Assembly (NCBI GenBank): GCA_013359265.1
Contig: JABWCD010000022.1
Span: 1-64,000 of the forward strand
Source of the DNA: Candidatus Hydrogenedentota bacterium
GTDB lineage: Bacteria > Hydrogenedentota > Hydrogenedentia > Hydrogenedentales > SLHB01
DNA: 64,000 nt
Direction of reading: 5' to 3'
The notes below the pieces were generated by a model. The model was not told where the DNA came from. It saw only the letters and a list, made by a program, of their open reading frames with translations, and did not search any database. The translations under genes and the position numbers were made by a program. Below, piece after piece: positions 44,720-53,468 of this stretch. Each line of letters begins with the position of its first letter. The stretch's first letter is position 1.

Positions 44720-46189
44720 ATGGAGTGGGATTGGTTGCGCAGTCCGAGTGGGGCGATGCGAAAGATACAGCATCGGATCGAGCAGGAGGCGGCGCTCGCG
44801 GACTACGAGGCGTGGTGGGAACGCGAGGGGAAGGGAATTAGCGCGGCGCACGACCGGGCCGGGACGCCGTGGTTGCGGATGTTCGACGTGTTTGGCAAGC
44901 GCATCGACGAGGTGCAGTGCGCGCCGGAATACTGGACGATGCTCCGGCGAGGGTACAAGGCCGGAGTCGTGTGGCGCGCGTTCAAGGAACAGTCGCTCAG
45001 GTCGTCGTTTCGGATTGGATATATCTGTTCCTACTTCGATCCAGGATTGTTTTGTCCGTACACCGTGTCATTGTCGACCCTGTTGCCGTTGTCGAAGTAT
45101 GGCGCGGAGGATGTAAGGGCGCGGTTCATCCCGAACTTGCTGCGCGAGGACGAGACGGTGTGGCAGGGCGCGACGTGGATGACGGAGTCAGGTGGCGGAT
45201 CGGACCTGGGTACGTACGTCGAAACGGTCGCGCGGCGCGACGGGGATCGGTGGCTGCTGACGGGCGACAAGTACTTCACAAGCAACGCAATTGCGGACGT
45301 GGCGGTGGTGGCGGCGCGGCCCGAGGGAGCGGCAAAGGGAGTGCGCGGGCTCGCGCTTTACCTCGTCCCCAAACGCCGCGAGGACGGGGAACTCAACTAT
45401 GGCATTCGCCGGATCAAGGACAAGATTGCGACGCGCTCGGTGTTCACCGGCGAGGTCGAGTTGCGCGACAGCGAGGCGTATCTGTTGGGTAATCCCGAAC
45501 ACGGCATATATCACATTCTCGAAGTGCTGAACTGTTCGCGCGTGTGCAACGCCATCGGCAGCGCGGCGCTCATGCAGCGGGCATTGGCGGACGCGATCGC
45601 GTTTGCGAACCGGCGCGTGGCGTTCGGGAAACCGATTGGAGAGCAACCGCTGATGCGCCAGCAGATACGCGAACGCGTCGCGGAATGGGAAACGGCACAT
45701 GCGCTGGCGTGGGAGTCGGTGCTGTTGTTCGACGAGGTGTGGAAGGAGACGCCACCCTATTCGGACCGGTTCCATTTGTTTCGTATCGTCGTGCACCTTG
45801 CGAAATATTGGACGGCGGAGTTGGCGGTGCGGACGGCGAAGTGGTGCATGGAAGTGCATGGGGGCATGGGCACGCTGGCGGAGTTTGGCGTGGAGCGGTG
45901 GTTGCGCGAGGCGATGATACTCGCGATTTGGGAGGGCCCGCCACACCGGCAGATTCTAGACGGCATCGAAGCGATGGAACGCAAAGGGGCGCACCGATTG
46001 TTGTTCGAGCACCTCGCGCCGGGTGCGGAAGCAGGCGAGTTGGGGGACATGGTCCGGCGGATCGAAGCGCATTTGACGGTGGCGGAGGACGAACGCGAGG
46101 CGCGGGCAGAAGCAGTCTTTCGCGATCTGGCGGTGTTCGCGGGGAACGCACTGGCGAGGAAGCAGAGGAATCTCAAATCTCAGATTTGA
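44720..46189 (+). CDS. Acyl-CoA dehydrogenase family protein
   Basis: 489 residues; ATG 44720 is preceded by GGAGG about ten bases upstream. The fold is recognisable: W-Q-G-A-T-W-M-T-E-S-G-G-G-S-D-L-G near 155 (FAD-binding), T-G-D-K-Y-F-T-S-N near 188, R-V-A-F-G-K-P-I-G-E-Q-P near 306, and G-G-M-G-T-L-A-E-F-G-V-E near 388. The long form and the final helical extension resemble AidB-type members. It oxidises a C-C bond of an acyl-CoA or related compound with FAD; substrate unknown. The last codons lie inside a perfect palindrome at 46169-46193. Confidence 0.88.
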   Translation: MEWDWLRSPSGAMRKIQHRIEQEAALADYEAWWEREGKGISAAHDRAGTPWLRMFDVFGKRIDEVQCAPEYWTMLRRGYKAGVVWRAFKEQSLRSSFRIGYICSYFDPGLFCPYTVSLSTLLPLSKYGAEDVRARFIPNLLREDETVWQGATWMTESGGGSDLGTYVETVARRDGDRWLLTGDKYFTSNAIADVAVVAARPEGAAKGVRGLALYLVPKRREDGELNYGIRRIKDKIATRSVFTGEVELRDSEAYLLGNPEHGIYHILEVLNCSRVCNAIGSAALMQRALADAIAFANRRVAFGKPIGEQPLMRQQIRERVAEWETAHALAWESVLLFDEVWKETPPYSDRFHLFRIVVHLAKYWTAELAVRTAKWCMEVHGGMGTLAEFGVERWLREAMILAIWEGPPHRQILDGIEAMERKGAHRLLFEHLAPGAEAGELGDMVRRIEAHLTVAEDEREARAEAVFRDLAVFAGNALARKQRNLKSQI

Positions 46190-46193
46190 GATT
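46169..46193. repeat. 25-bp perfect palindrome across the acyl-CoA dehydrogenase stop
   Basis: AATCTCAAATCT - C - AGATTTGAGATT. The TGA at 46187-46189 lies inside the right arm. It may be a terminator hairpin or a small inserted repeat that supplied the last residues of the protein. Confidence 0.75.
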
Positions 46194-46371
46194 TCAGACG
46201 GGAGAGGACATCGGGAGTTGGGAGCTGGGGAGGCAATTGATCTGGGCGAGATGGATCACGCGAAAGAGTTTCGCAGCTTCTCGACCGCCGGAGGGATGCG
46301 GTGCTCGTCGTGACGTCGATGTACGTCGGCGCTGCGCAATTTCGATCGGAATGAACGAGTAACGCAGTTCG

Positions 46372-46470
46372 AGGATTTACGTAGCTACCGGTGCGGGCGT
46401 CGTTCGGTATCGAAGGCAAATACTCGATTACGATTCGGTACAGATCGACTACGAGATTGGTTGCGGCGGC
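46372..46470 (+). repeat. GATTACGA dispersed repeat
   Basis: Core CGAAGGCAAATACTCGATTA followed by CGATT at 46411-46435, then GACTACGAGATTGG as in 55340-55356. The 40 bases before the core resemble 55128-55163 (TTACGTAGCTACCGGTGCGG), so the repeat extends upstream. Confidence 0.75.
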
Positions 46471-46603
46471 GACAGAGATGGCAATTGCCGAAAAGCACGT
46501 GATAATGGAGTGCGGCAGGGCACGAGGTCTTCGACGCTGCCGCTTTTGTCACCGGCGCGGTCGATGTCCTTCGCGCTCACAAAGCGGAGCTTTTCAAGAG
46601 TGC

Positions 46604-46692
46604 GTTCCCAACTGGAAAGTTGGGAACGAGAGAGAGAGAATGGAAAGTTGGGAACGAGAGAGAGAATGGAAAGTTGGGAACGAGAGAAATTG
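46604..46692. repeat. Hairpin followed by three tandem copies of a 26-28 bp unit
   Basis: GTTCCCAACT-GGAA-AGTTGGGAAC (46604-46627) is a 10-bp hairpin whose right half starts the unit GGAAAGTTGGGAACGAGAGA. The unit is repeated about three times with GAGA-rich spacers. Confidence 0.85.
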
Positions 46693-46708
46693 GTTGAATG
46701 AATCGTCT

Positions 46709-47290
46709 TCATTTTCGCTTGTCCGCTTTGCCAATCTTGGCTTTGATGAAGACATCCACCAAGTCCGGCGCGAAGTGTTTGCCGGATTCGCTTTTGATGT
46801 GGTCGAGGGCTTGGGTGACGGAGTGGACATTTTGGCGGTAATGGCGGACGGCGGTCATGGCGCAGAACACGTCGACGATGCGAATGATGTGGGCCAGACG
46901 CGGGATTTTCTTACCTTCGAGTCCGTCGGGGTAGCCGGTGCCGTCCCAGCATTCGTGATGGTAGCGCACGATGGGTTCGATATCCTTGAGCGATGGAATT
47001 GTTTTCACGATCCCGCCGCCGAGGTGGGTGTGCTTGCGAATGAGGTCCCATTCGTCGTGGGTGAGGATGGTGTATTTGAGGAGTACGCTGTTTGGGACGC
47101 GGATTTTTCCAATGTCACGAAGGAGCGCGCCCCGTTCGAGCGTGCGCTGATCTTTCGCACTCAATTTGAGGGCCTTGCCGAAGCGGCGGGCGTGGTCCAT
47201 GACGCGGATGGACGAGCCGATCGCGAGTTCTTCGCGGGCGTCAATTGCCTCGGCCAATAAGAGCAACATATTGTCGGGTGTATTCGGCAT
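46709..47290 (-). CDS. HD-GYP domain protein lacking the metal-binding His of the HD pair
   Basis: 193 residues, essentially one HD-GYP domain. First metal His H33 is present, and so are H-H-E-C-W-D-G-T-G-Y-P-D-G-L near residue 111 (GYP motif) and R-I-V-D-V-F-C-A-M. The central motif, normally H-D-I-G-K, reads R58-D59-I-G-K: the codon is CGT, so this is a true Arg and not a frame slip. HD-GYP enzymes break down cyclic di-GMP; loss of this ligand should impair catalysis. There is no receiver or sensor domain. It could be a non-catalytic binding partner. Between repeat-rich DNA and a divergent prepilin-like gene. Confidence 0.88.
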   Translation of the reverse strand: MPNTPDNMLLLLAEAIDAREELAIGSSIRVMDHARRFGKALKLSAKDQRTLERGALLRDIGKIRVPNSVLLKYTILTHDEWDLIRKHTHLGGGIVKTIPSLKDIEPIVRYHHECWDGTGYPDGLEGKKIPRLAHIIRIVDVFCAMTAVRHYRQNVHSVTQALDHIKSESGKHFAPDLVDVFIKAKIGKADKRK

Positions 47291-47409
47291 TGGTCCTCCT
47301 CGCTTGCCCGCGGTGCAACGGAGTGGTCATAGTATCAGGAGGTACGGACGGCGGCAAACGAGTTGTAGAGATCGGATGGGAGTAATGATAGTTTTGGGAG
47401 CGATGGGAG

Positions 47410-48441
47410 ATGCGGGGATTGGCGACTGAAGCTATTGCTGAGATTACTTCGCCGAGCAATCGCGTGCGTAATCGTGTGCGACCGGCGAGGGGAGGCTTCA
47501 CGCTGGTCGAGTTGCTGGTCGTGGTCGCGATCATCGCCATCCTCGCGGGGATACTGCTTCCCGCGTTGGCGCGCGCGCGCGAGGCAACGCGCTGCATCAG
47601 TTGCGTAAACAACATGAAGCAGTTGGGCATCGTGTTCAAGATGTATGGCGGCGAGGCGCGCGGCTCGTTTCCGCCGTCGTCTCCGTATGGGAGTGTGCGC
47701 GGCGACGGACGGTCGTCGCCGTTATTCGAGTCGCCGCGCGCGGCGGCCATCTATCCCGACTACTTAACCGATTTGCGCGTGGCGCAGTGTCCTTCCGACA
47801 GCGGCGGGGACCCCGCGTGGGCCAGCGTGTTGCAGCGTGTGCCCGGTACGGGCGATTTCAAAACGTGGCAAGACGCGGCGATTGCGGCGAACGATACGAC
47901 CTCGCTCGATTACTTCCTTTGCGCGGAGCTTGCGCGGTCGTATCACTACAAAGGGTACGTGGCGACGTCGCCCGCGGAGTATTACGGCGTGTGGGGCGCG
48001 AAGGCCAGCAACCCGATACTTGCGACGGTCACGATTCTGGGCGTCGGCAACGTCCGCGTGAAGGACTATTCGGAAGACTTGTCGGTCACTTCGCCGATTT
48101 GGCCGCCGTGGGTTCCCGCGCCGCCGTTGGCGAAGGGCACGGCGGGGGGCGATGCCGTGCGCGTGCTGCGGGAGGGCGTCGAACGGTTCACGATTACGGA
48201 CATCAACAGCCCGGCGGGCAGCGCGGCGGCGCAGAGCGAGATTCCGGTGATGTGGGACACGTTTGGTGCGGCGAGTTTTGCGGATTCCGGCGACGCCCAG
48301 GTCGTTTTCAATCATCTGCCCGGCGGGTCGAACGTGTTGTATATGGATGGGCACGTGGAGTACGTGAAGTATCCGGGAGCGTTCCCGGTCGTGAACGACG
48401 AGCAAGTGCTAAAAGAGAACAGCCATCACGGATTGGGATAA
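47410..48441 (+). CDS. Prepilin-like (DUF1559/H-X9-DG type) secreted protein
   Basis: 343 residues from ATG 47410; a shorter leader from GTG 47476 is equally plausible because prepilin leaders are usually brief. The type IV prepilin signature [20 protein letters not shown] sits at about 28-47, for cleavage before the Phe. The C-terminus has [16 protein letters not shown], the H-(9 or 10 residues)-D-G tail of this planctomycete-rich family; the spacing here is ten. These are pseudopilins or surface proteins, assembled by a type II/IV machine; PilT is encoded at 29 kb. Confidence 0.88.
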   Translation: MRGLATEAIAEITSPSNRVRNRVRPARGGFTLVELLVVVAIIAILAGILLPALARAREATRCISCVNNMKQLGIVFKMYGGEARGSFPPSSPYGSVRGDGRSSPLFESPRAAAIYPDYLTDLRVAQCPSDSGGDPAWASVLQRVPGTGDFKTWQDAAIAANDTTSLDYFLCAELARSYHYKGYVATSPAEYYGVWGAKASNPILATVTILGVGNVRVKDYSEDLSVTSPIWPPWVPAPPLAKGTAGGDAVRVLREGVERFTITDINSPAGSAAAQSEIPVMWDTFGAASFADSGDAQVVFNHLPGGSNVLYMDGHVEYVKYPGAFPVVNDEQVLKENSHHGLG

Positions 48442-48464
48442 CAGCGGAAGGCGCGGGCTGTTGG

Positions 48465-48884
48465 CTAGCGCTGCGATTTTGGAACCGTAAAGTACGTTTT
48501 CTTCCGGCCGGTCGACGACTTCGACTTCGATCCGCCCTTCCCGCTCAAGTAGGACCCGGGGTTCTTGCCCCGGCCGCTGGTCGAATTTGACGAATTGTTC
48601 ACCGCATCGTGGTTGCGCGCGGACGTGCGCGGCGCGGTCGTCGATGGGTAGTAGGTGCGGGGTTGCTGCTTTGCTTTCTTGGCCAGCTCGGCGTAGGTGT
48701 TGGGAGTGAGGGCCTTGCTGGCTGTGGTGCCCGCCGCGTCGAGGGTCTTGCCAGCGGCATTGTTCGCGGTGCCGATGACGTTGCCCAGCAGATTGTTCAA
48801 CGCGCCGACGGTCCCGCAGCCTTGAAATGCCACCGCGGATGCAGCGACGGAAATCCCAATAATCGTAGACCGGCCCCAGCGCAT
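48465..48884 (-). CDS. Small lipoprotein, serine/lysine-rich
   Basis: 139 residues from ATG 48884. A lipoprotein signal is seen (I-I-G-I-S-V-A-A-S-A-V-A-F-Q-G-C). The mature part starts with a helical alanine-rich stretch and then becomes polar, low in complexity and basic (K-Q-Q-P-R-T-Y; G-S-Y-L-S-G-K-G-G-S-K-S-K-S). It probably sits in the outer membrane; function unknown. Convergent with the prepilin-like gene. Confidence 0.72.
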   Translation of the reverse strand: MRWGRSTIIGISVAASAVAFQGCGTVGALNNLLGNVIGTANNAAGKTLDAAGTTASKALTPNTYAELAKKAKQQPRTYYPSTTAPRTSARNHDAVNNSSNSTSGRGKNPGSYLSGKGGSKSKSSTGRKKTYFTVPKSQR

Positions 48885-49047
48885 GAATCGTCTCCACTCG
48901 TGTGTCGAGTACGATACGCGATATGGGGATTCACGTCAAGAATATACGGTCCGCCCGGCGAACGGGTTCCGCCCCTCGACCGCGGAACTTTGCAGGCGGC
49001 GTAGCGCTCCTGATTCAATAGGCGGTTTGCCGGAAGGAGTGCTCCCG

Positions 49048-49761
49048 ATGCTGAAACGACCCGAGGCCATATTATTCGACATGGGCGGGGTGCTGTTGGA
49101 GTCCGTTGACATGTGGACGGATGCGGGGTTCGAGAAGTCGTATCCGAATGGACTCCCAAACGGCGCGTCGCCGGAATGGTTCATGGGGATGTCGCGGGAC
49201 ATCCTGGCCCGGTATGAGCGGTTGCCGGCCCCACGCCCGGCGATGGACTTGCGGCCGATCATTGCCGAATGGCTGCCGAAGGCGGGGATGGACGCAAGCG
49301 CCGAGACGGTCGAGGACTGGTACGGCGTGCTGGGGTGGTGGGAAGTGCGGCCGCTGTATCCGTTCGTACGCGAGGCGCTCAAGAGAATCAACGATATGGG
49401 CTACCGGATAGGACTGATCTCGAATACCTTGTTGACGAGCCAGTATCACCGGGACCTGTTTCGCGCTGGGGGCATTTTCGACCTGTTCGAGTTCATGGTC
49501 TTCTCGGCGGAGTTTGGCGCGAACAAGCCTGACCCGAGAATATTTCGCCACGCGCTGGACGCGATGAAGCTGGATGCGTCGTGCGCGTGGTACGTGGGCG
49601 ACAAGCCGCACCGGGACGTGTGCGGCGCGCATGGCGTGGGGATGACGGCGGTACTTGTCGACGGACCGTACGAGCACCGTATGAGCGACAGCCCGGCACA
49701 TGAGCCGGACGTGAGGGTGCGGGACATCAGCGAGTTGCCGGAGTTGCTGGTGAAATTCTGA
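49048..49761 (+). CDS. HAD-superfamily hydrolase, YihX/epoxide-hydrolase-like branch
   Basis: 237 residues from ATG 49048, with AAGGAG eight bases upstream. The HAD motifs are I-L-F-D-M-G-G-V-L-L near residue 11 (nucleophile Asp; the second position is Gly, as in the D-x-G branch), S-N-T in I-S-N-T-L-L-T-S near 130, K-P-D-P-R-I-F, and V-G-D-K-P-H-R-D-V. A helical cap lies between the first two motifs. The substrate, probably a phosphorylated sugar or other small phosphate ester, is not predictable. Monocistronic. Confidence 0.88.
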   Translation: MLKRPEAILFDMGGVLLESVDMWTDAGFEKSYPNGLPNGASPEWFMGMSRDILARYERLPAPRPAMDLRPIIAEWLPKAGMDASAETVEDWYGVLGWWEVRPLYPFVREALKRINDMGYRIGLISNTLLTSQYHRDLFRAGGIFDLFEFMVFSAEFGANKPDPRIFRHALDAMKLDASCAWYVGDKPHRDVCGAHGVGMTAVLVDGPYEHRMSDSPAHEPDVRVRDISELPELLVKF

Positions 49762-50026
49762 AGCGGGCCGCGCGGATTACACAGCCGCATTATCGAGTTT
49801 GCGATCGTAATCGACTGCTCGATAACAACTGCGAGTACGATGTCGAGTACGAGCAATAGTTGAATCGATCGGCGAATCCTGATGGCCTGGAGCGGTTTAA
49901 GAAACCTCAGGTATGTCCCGTAGGTTTCGGTGCAAATCGAGTGTGCGACTACGATTACGAGCACGAGCACGAGCACGATTACGAGCACGAGCACGAAAAT
50001 GCAGCTACGTAATTTCTCAAATCACT
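49762..50026. repeat. GATTACGA/CACGAG repeat cluster
   Basis: Fragments of the dispersed family: CGATCGTAATCGACTGCTCG (49809-49828), GAGTACGATGTCGAGTACGA, and a CGATTACGAGCACG array at 49949-49995 followed by GCAGCTACGTAATTTC, which matches the upstream part of the family in reverse orientation. Confidence 0.65.
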
Positions 50027-51064
50027 TTAGCGTCCCGCACGCGCGAGGCGCACGACGAAGCAGGCACCGCGGTCGGGGCGGTTCGAGTAGGAGACGGAGC
50101 CGCCGTGGGCCGTGACGATGCGGTGGGCAATGGTGAGGCCGAGGCCGGTTCCGCCTTCCTTGGTGGTGAAGAAGGGGGCGAAGAGGTCCTCGCCGGGCCG
50201 GAGATGGATGCCGGGGCCGTTGTCGGCGATTTCGAAGACTGTAGTTTCGCCTTCCTCATATGCGTCGAGCACGACACGGCCCCCCTTGGGCGCGGCGTCG
50301 ATGGCGTTGTTGACGATGTTCGAGAGGGCCTGCGCGAAGCGGTAAAGGTCCGCGCGCATGGGGTGCATGTGCGAGCCGGACTGGTTCTCGATGGTGACGC
50401 CGTTGTTTTCGGCGCGTCGCCGGCAGAGCTGAATCGTGCGGTCGATGATGTCCGCGGGCGAGCAGGTGCCGAGCTGCAACTCGAAGGGTCTGGCAAACCC
50501 GAGGAATTGGGAAATGGACCGTTCGATTTCGCGGGTTTCGCGGAGGATGGTTTCCGCGGCCTCTCGGCGCGCGTCGCCGGCCTCGAGTTTGCGTATGAGG
50601 AGTTCGGCAAGGCCGCTGATGACGCTAACGGGATTGCGCAGTTCGTGGACGACGCCAGCGGTGAGTTCGCCGAGGGCGGCGAGTTGACGGTTGAGTTCCG
50701 CGCTGCGTTCGAGGCGCAGGCGCTCCGTCATGTCCGTGAACAGCACGATGACGCCGTCAAACGCACCTTGGCCGCGATGGAGCGAGGCGGACAGACCGAT
50801 TTGCTTTACGATGCCGCCGGGACAGGAGAGGGTGATTTCATGCCGCGAGACGGCGCGACCGCTGCGCATAATTTCGGCGAGGAGCGCCGCGAGCGGTTCG
50901 GCGTGTTGAATATCCTTCAAGTTTGATCCCGGGCGAATCGCGTCCACGCTCACGCCGAGGAATTCGGACGCGGCGGGATTCAACGTAATGATCGTGGCGT
51001 CGCGATCGACGGCGATGACCCCGCTGGCGAGGCCCTGAATGATCTCCGCGTTGAGGTCGTGCAT
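50027..51064 (-). CDS. PAS-domain sensor histidine kinase (NtrB-like)
   Basis: 345 residues, soluble. A PAS domain (about 1-115) leads to the dimerisation domain with H140 in V-V-H-E-L-R-N-P-V, then the ATPase boxes: N in I-V-N-N-A-I-D-A, G1 D-N-G-P-G-I, and G2 G-G-T-G-L-G-L. No membrane segment is visible, so the signal is cytosolic. The H-E-L-R-N-P box is typical of NtrB-like kinases that act on AAA+ activators. No response regulator adjoins it, so the partner is unknown; the orphan receivers at 36.7 and 38.0 kb are candidates only by elimination. Confidence 0.92.
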   Translation of the reverse strand: MHDLNAEIIQGLASGVIAVDRDATIITLNPAASEFLGVSVDAIRPGSNLKDIQHAEPLAALLAEIMRSGRAVSRHEITLSCPGGIVKQIGLSASLHRGQGAFDGVIVLFTDMTERLRLERSAELNRQLAALGELTAGVVHELRNPVSVISGLAELLIRKLEAGDARREAAETILRETREIERSISQFLGFARPFELQLGTCSPADIIDRTIQLCRRRAENNGVTIENQSGSHMHPMRADLYRFAQALSNIVNNAIDAAPKGGRVVLDAYEEGETTVFEIADNGPGIHLRPGEDLFAPFFTTKEGGTGLGLTIAHRIVTAHGGSVSYSNRPDRGACFVVRLARAGR

Positions 51065-51106
51065 GTAGAAGTATACCCCTGTCGTGGAATTCCCCGCGGA
51101 AGTGTG

Positions 51107-51955
51107 TCAGATTCGCGCGCGGATTTCACCGGCGAGCCGTGCGAATTCGTCGAGACTCATGGTTTGCGGGCGGCGCGCGGGATCGATGCCTGCCGCGGAG
51201 AAAGCGGCCTCGACGGCGGCCCTGTCCGCGCCGAACGCGCCGGTTTTTGTGAGCGAATTGCGCAGGGTTTTGCGGCGCTGCGAGAACGCGGCGCGAACGA
51301 CCTTCATGACGAACTTGGGTTCGACGCTGTCGAACCGCGGCGCCTTGTGCAGGATGCTGCGGACGATGCAACTGTCAACGTTCGGTTGCGGGCGGAAGCA
51401 GGTGCGCGGTACGAAGTGGACCGTTGTCGTTTCACCATAAAGTGCGGCGGCGATCGACAGTACGCCGTATTCCGAGTCGTTGACGGGCGCGGTCATGCGT
51501 TGCGCGACCTCCTGCTGCACCATCATGACGAGGCGCTCGAAGCGTATCGGCGCTTCCCAAAAGTGAAAGAGAACGGGGGTCGTGATGTAGTAAGGAAGAT
51601 TGGAAATCATCTTGTACGACGCGCCGTTGGGCAGGTATTCCTCGACGAGTTTCGCGAGGCTGTGGTTGAGCACGTCGCCGCGAAAGAGTGTGACGTTCGG
51701 CGTGCCGCGGAACTGGTCCTCGAGGACGGGCATGAACGCGCGGTCGATTTCGATCGCCAGGACGCGCCTGGCGCGTTCCGCGAGGTTCGCGGTCAACGCT
51801 CCAAGGCCCGCGCCGACTTCAATCACATCGTCGTCGGACGAAAGCGCCGCGGCGTCGACCATGATGCGGTTGATGTTGTCGTCAAGCAGAAGGTTTTGGC
51901 CGAGCGACTTCTTAAACGAGATGCCGTATCGCTGGACGAGATCGCGGAGCGCCAT
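51107..51955 (-). CDS. rsmA: 16S rRNA (adenine1518-N6/adenine1519-N6)-dimethyltransferase RsmA (KsgA)
   Basis: 282 residues. SAM motif I is I-E-V-G-A-G-L-G-A-L-T near 45-55, and the catalytic N-L-P-Y-Y-I-T-T-P motif near 120 identifies the adenine dimethylase family. The start S-F-K-K-S-L-G-Q-N-L-L is the usual KsgA head. It dimethylates two adjacent adenines near the 3' end of 16S rRNA during 30S maturation. It lies 43 bp upstream of the histidine kinase gene in the same direction. Confidence 0.95.
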   Translation of the reverse strand: MALRDLVQRYGISFKKSLGQNLLLDDNINRIMVDAAALSSDDDVIEVGAGLGALTANLAERARRVLAIEIDRAFMPVLEDQFRGTPNVTLFRGDVLNHSLAKLVEEYLPNGASYKMISNLPYYITTPVLFHFWEAPIRFERLVMMVQQEVAQRMTAPVNDSEYGVLSIAAALYGETTTVHFVPRTCFRPQPNVDSCIVRSILHKAPRFDSVEPKFVMKVVRAAFSQRRKTLRNSLTKTGAFGADRAAVEAAFSAAGIDPARRPQTMSLDEFARLAGEIRARI

Positions 51956-52043
51956 CCTAGTCGGTCTCGGCGGCGCGAAACGTATCGATAATCATATCGC
52001 CATATTCTATCAGGGCGGGCGCGTGACGGCCAATGCGGCGCTT

Positions 52044-53243
52044 TCACCACTTCAGTTGATAGCAGGCGCCTGCCTCGATCTTGAATCTCTCGATGGAATG
52101 GATCTGTGTTGCGCCGTCTTCCGCGTACAGATCGACGGCGCCGACGTCATCCTTGAGATCGGTTGGGAGCCGGATTATCTGCCGGTCCGGGCCGAGTGCG
52201 CCGAGGGTTTCGTGGGACCGTCCGTGCGAGTCGGCGTACACGATTCGTTTTTGCAGCCATCGCGCGAAGATTCGATTGCGGTTCAGTTCCGGTACGGCGC
52301 CCGCCCCATATAAGAACCCGAGGACCCTGTTATTCTGCGTGACCCAACACACGGCGACGATAAAGCGATCGGCTTCGTTGCGACGATCGGCGAGGACGCG
52401 CTCGGGCGCGAACGATTTACCGTCGGCGGACAGGGTGTACCAGAGTTGGCCCGTGTTCTGGTGCAGCGCCATCAGATAGTGCGGACCGGATGCGGTATCG
52501 AGGCGCTTTACGTCGTTCACGTAATGGCTCGTATCCAGAATTGCTCCTTCAAATGCGAAGCGCTTCTCACCGGCATTTGTGGCGCGAAAGAGTTTGCCGC
52601 GCTCATCGAAATTGTTGAAGTAGAGCCACAAGGCATTGCCGTCTCGCAGGATTACGTTCATGCCGTTAATGTCCGCGCCGGCAAAACCGTCGTAACCTTC
52701 GATCACGACGAGGTCGTCGAACGTCGCGGCGTGGGGCGCGGGGGAGCCGTTCCACACTGCGCCATCCGTGCTCGTGAAGTAGGCGGGCTTATTGAGATTA
52801 TTCGCGGCTGGATACGCGGTACACATCATCTCGAAACTGCCGACGGCATTGCGGAGCGCGTTTACATTGCAGACGTGGACGAACGCGCCGTGCTCGATGA
52901 CGGTATCGCGCGGGCCGAAATCGATGAAGTCCCTTGTGGTCGTCGAGTAGATGCGGTCATTGGGCGTATGGACTCCGTCCCACGCTCCGTAGAACACGCG
53001 CCAACCGCCGGGCGTTTCTACGGCGGACGGCGCGTAAATATTGCGGAACGCGCCGGATTGGCGCGGCGACAAGAGGGGTTCTCGGACATCCGGGACGAAG
53101 TGCAAGGCGCCCGCTTCCCACGCGGCAGCGTCGAATTCGCCCGCGGCGACGCCGTGAATTTCGACGCAGCCGGTGTCCGCCTGACCGGGAATGCGGAGCA
53201 ACTCGGGTGCGGCGAATATTGACAGAAGGGCGAGCAGAAGCAT
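52044..53243 (-). CDS. Secreted beta-propeller protein, glycosyl-hydrolase 43/32-like fold
   Basis: 399 residues from ATG 53243 (GGGGGA upstream); a GTG at 53261 is also possible. A signal peptide (L-L-L-A-L-L-S-I-F-A-A-P) leads to a repetitive beta pattern: N-I-Y-A-P-S-A-V-E-T-P-G-G-W-R-V-F-Y-G-A-W-D, D-R-I-Y-S-T-T-T-R-D-F, L-W-L-Y-F-N-N-F-D. This is how the five-bladed propellers of GH43/GH32/GH130-like proteins look. I cannot confirm catalytic acids, so activity is open. Likely an extracytoplasmic carbohydrate-active or binding protein. Confidence 0.7.
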   Translation of the reverse strand: MLLLALLSIFAAPELLRIPGQADTGCVEIHGVAAGEFDAAAWEAGALHFVPDVREPLLSPRQSGAFRNIYAPSAVETPGGWRVFYGAWDGVHTPNDRIYSTTTRDFIDFGPRDTVIEHGAFVHVCNVNALRNAVGSFEMMCTAYPAANNLNKPAYFTSTDGAVWNGSPAPHAATFDDLVVIEGYDGFAGADINGMNVILRDGNALWLYFNNFDERGKLFRATNAGEKRFAFEGAILDTSHYVNDVKRLDTASGPHYLMALHQNTGQLWYTLSADGKSFAPERVLADRRNEADRFIVAVCWVTQNNRVLGFLYGAGAVPELNRNRIFARWLQKRIVYADSHGRSHETLGALGPDRQIIRLPTDLKDDVGAVDLYAEDGATQIHSIERFKIEAGACYQLKW

Positions 53244-53468
53244 GGCGATCCCCCAGGTCACGCAGTAAAGGGCGAAAAGGACCGAACGGACCTCAACGAC
53301 CCAAAGAAGTTAAACGACCCCGAAAACCTGAACGACACTGTACGCTTTTCAAGCCCCGGTCTTGGGAGATTGTAGCGGTTCGGCGCATTCGTTTCGCCAA
53401 TTTCTTGTTGCTTTGACGGTTATCCGGGGCGTTGTTATCATCGTAGTTTGCCTGGGACTGGATTCTAC

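Larger units (their letters stand above)
46190..46708. other. Repeat-filled gap before the HD-GYP-like gene
   Basis: 519 bp. Besides the palindrome, it holds a GATTACGA repeat copy (46372-46470) and a hairpin plus 26-28-bp tandem array (46604-46692). No gene seen. Confidence 0.65.

Noticed and set aside
46604-46692. Possible CRISPR array
   Set aside because: Tandem units of 26-28 bp with no spacers and only three copies.
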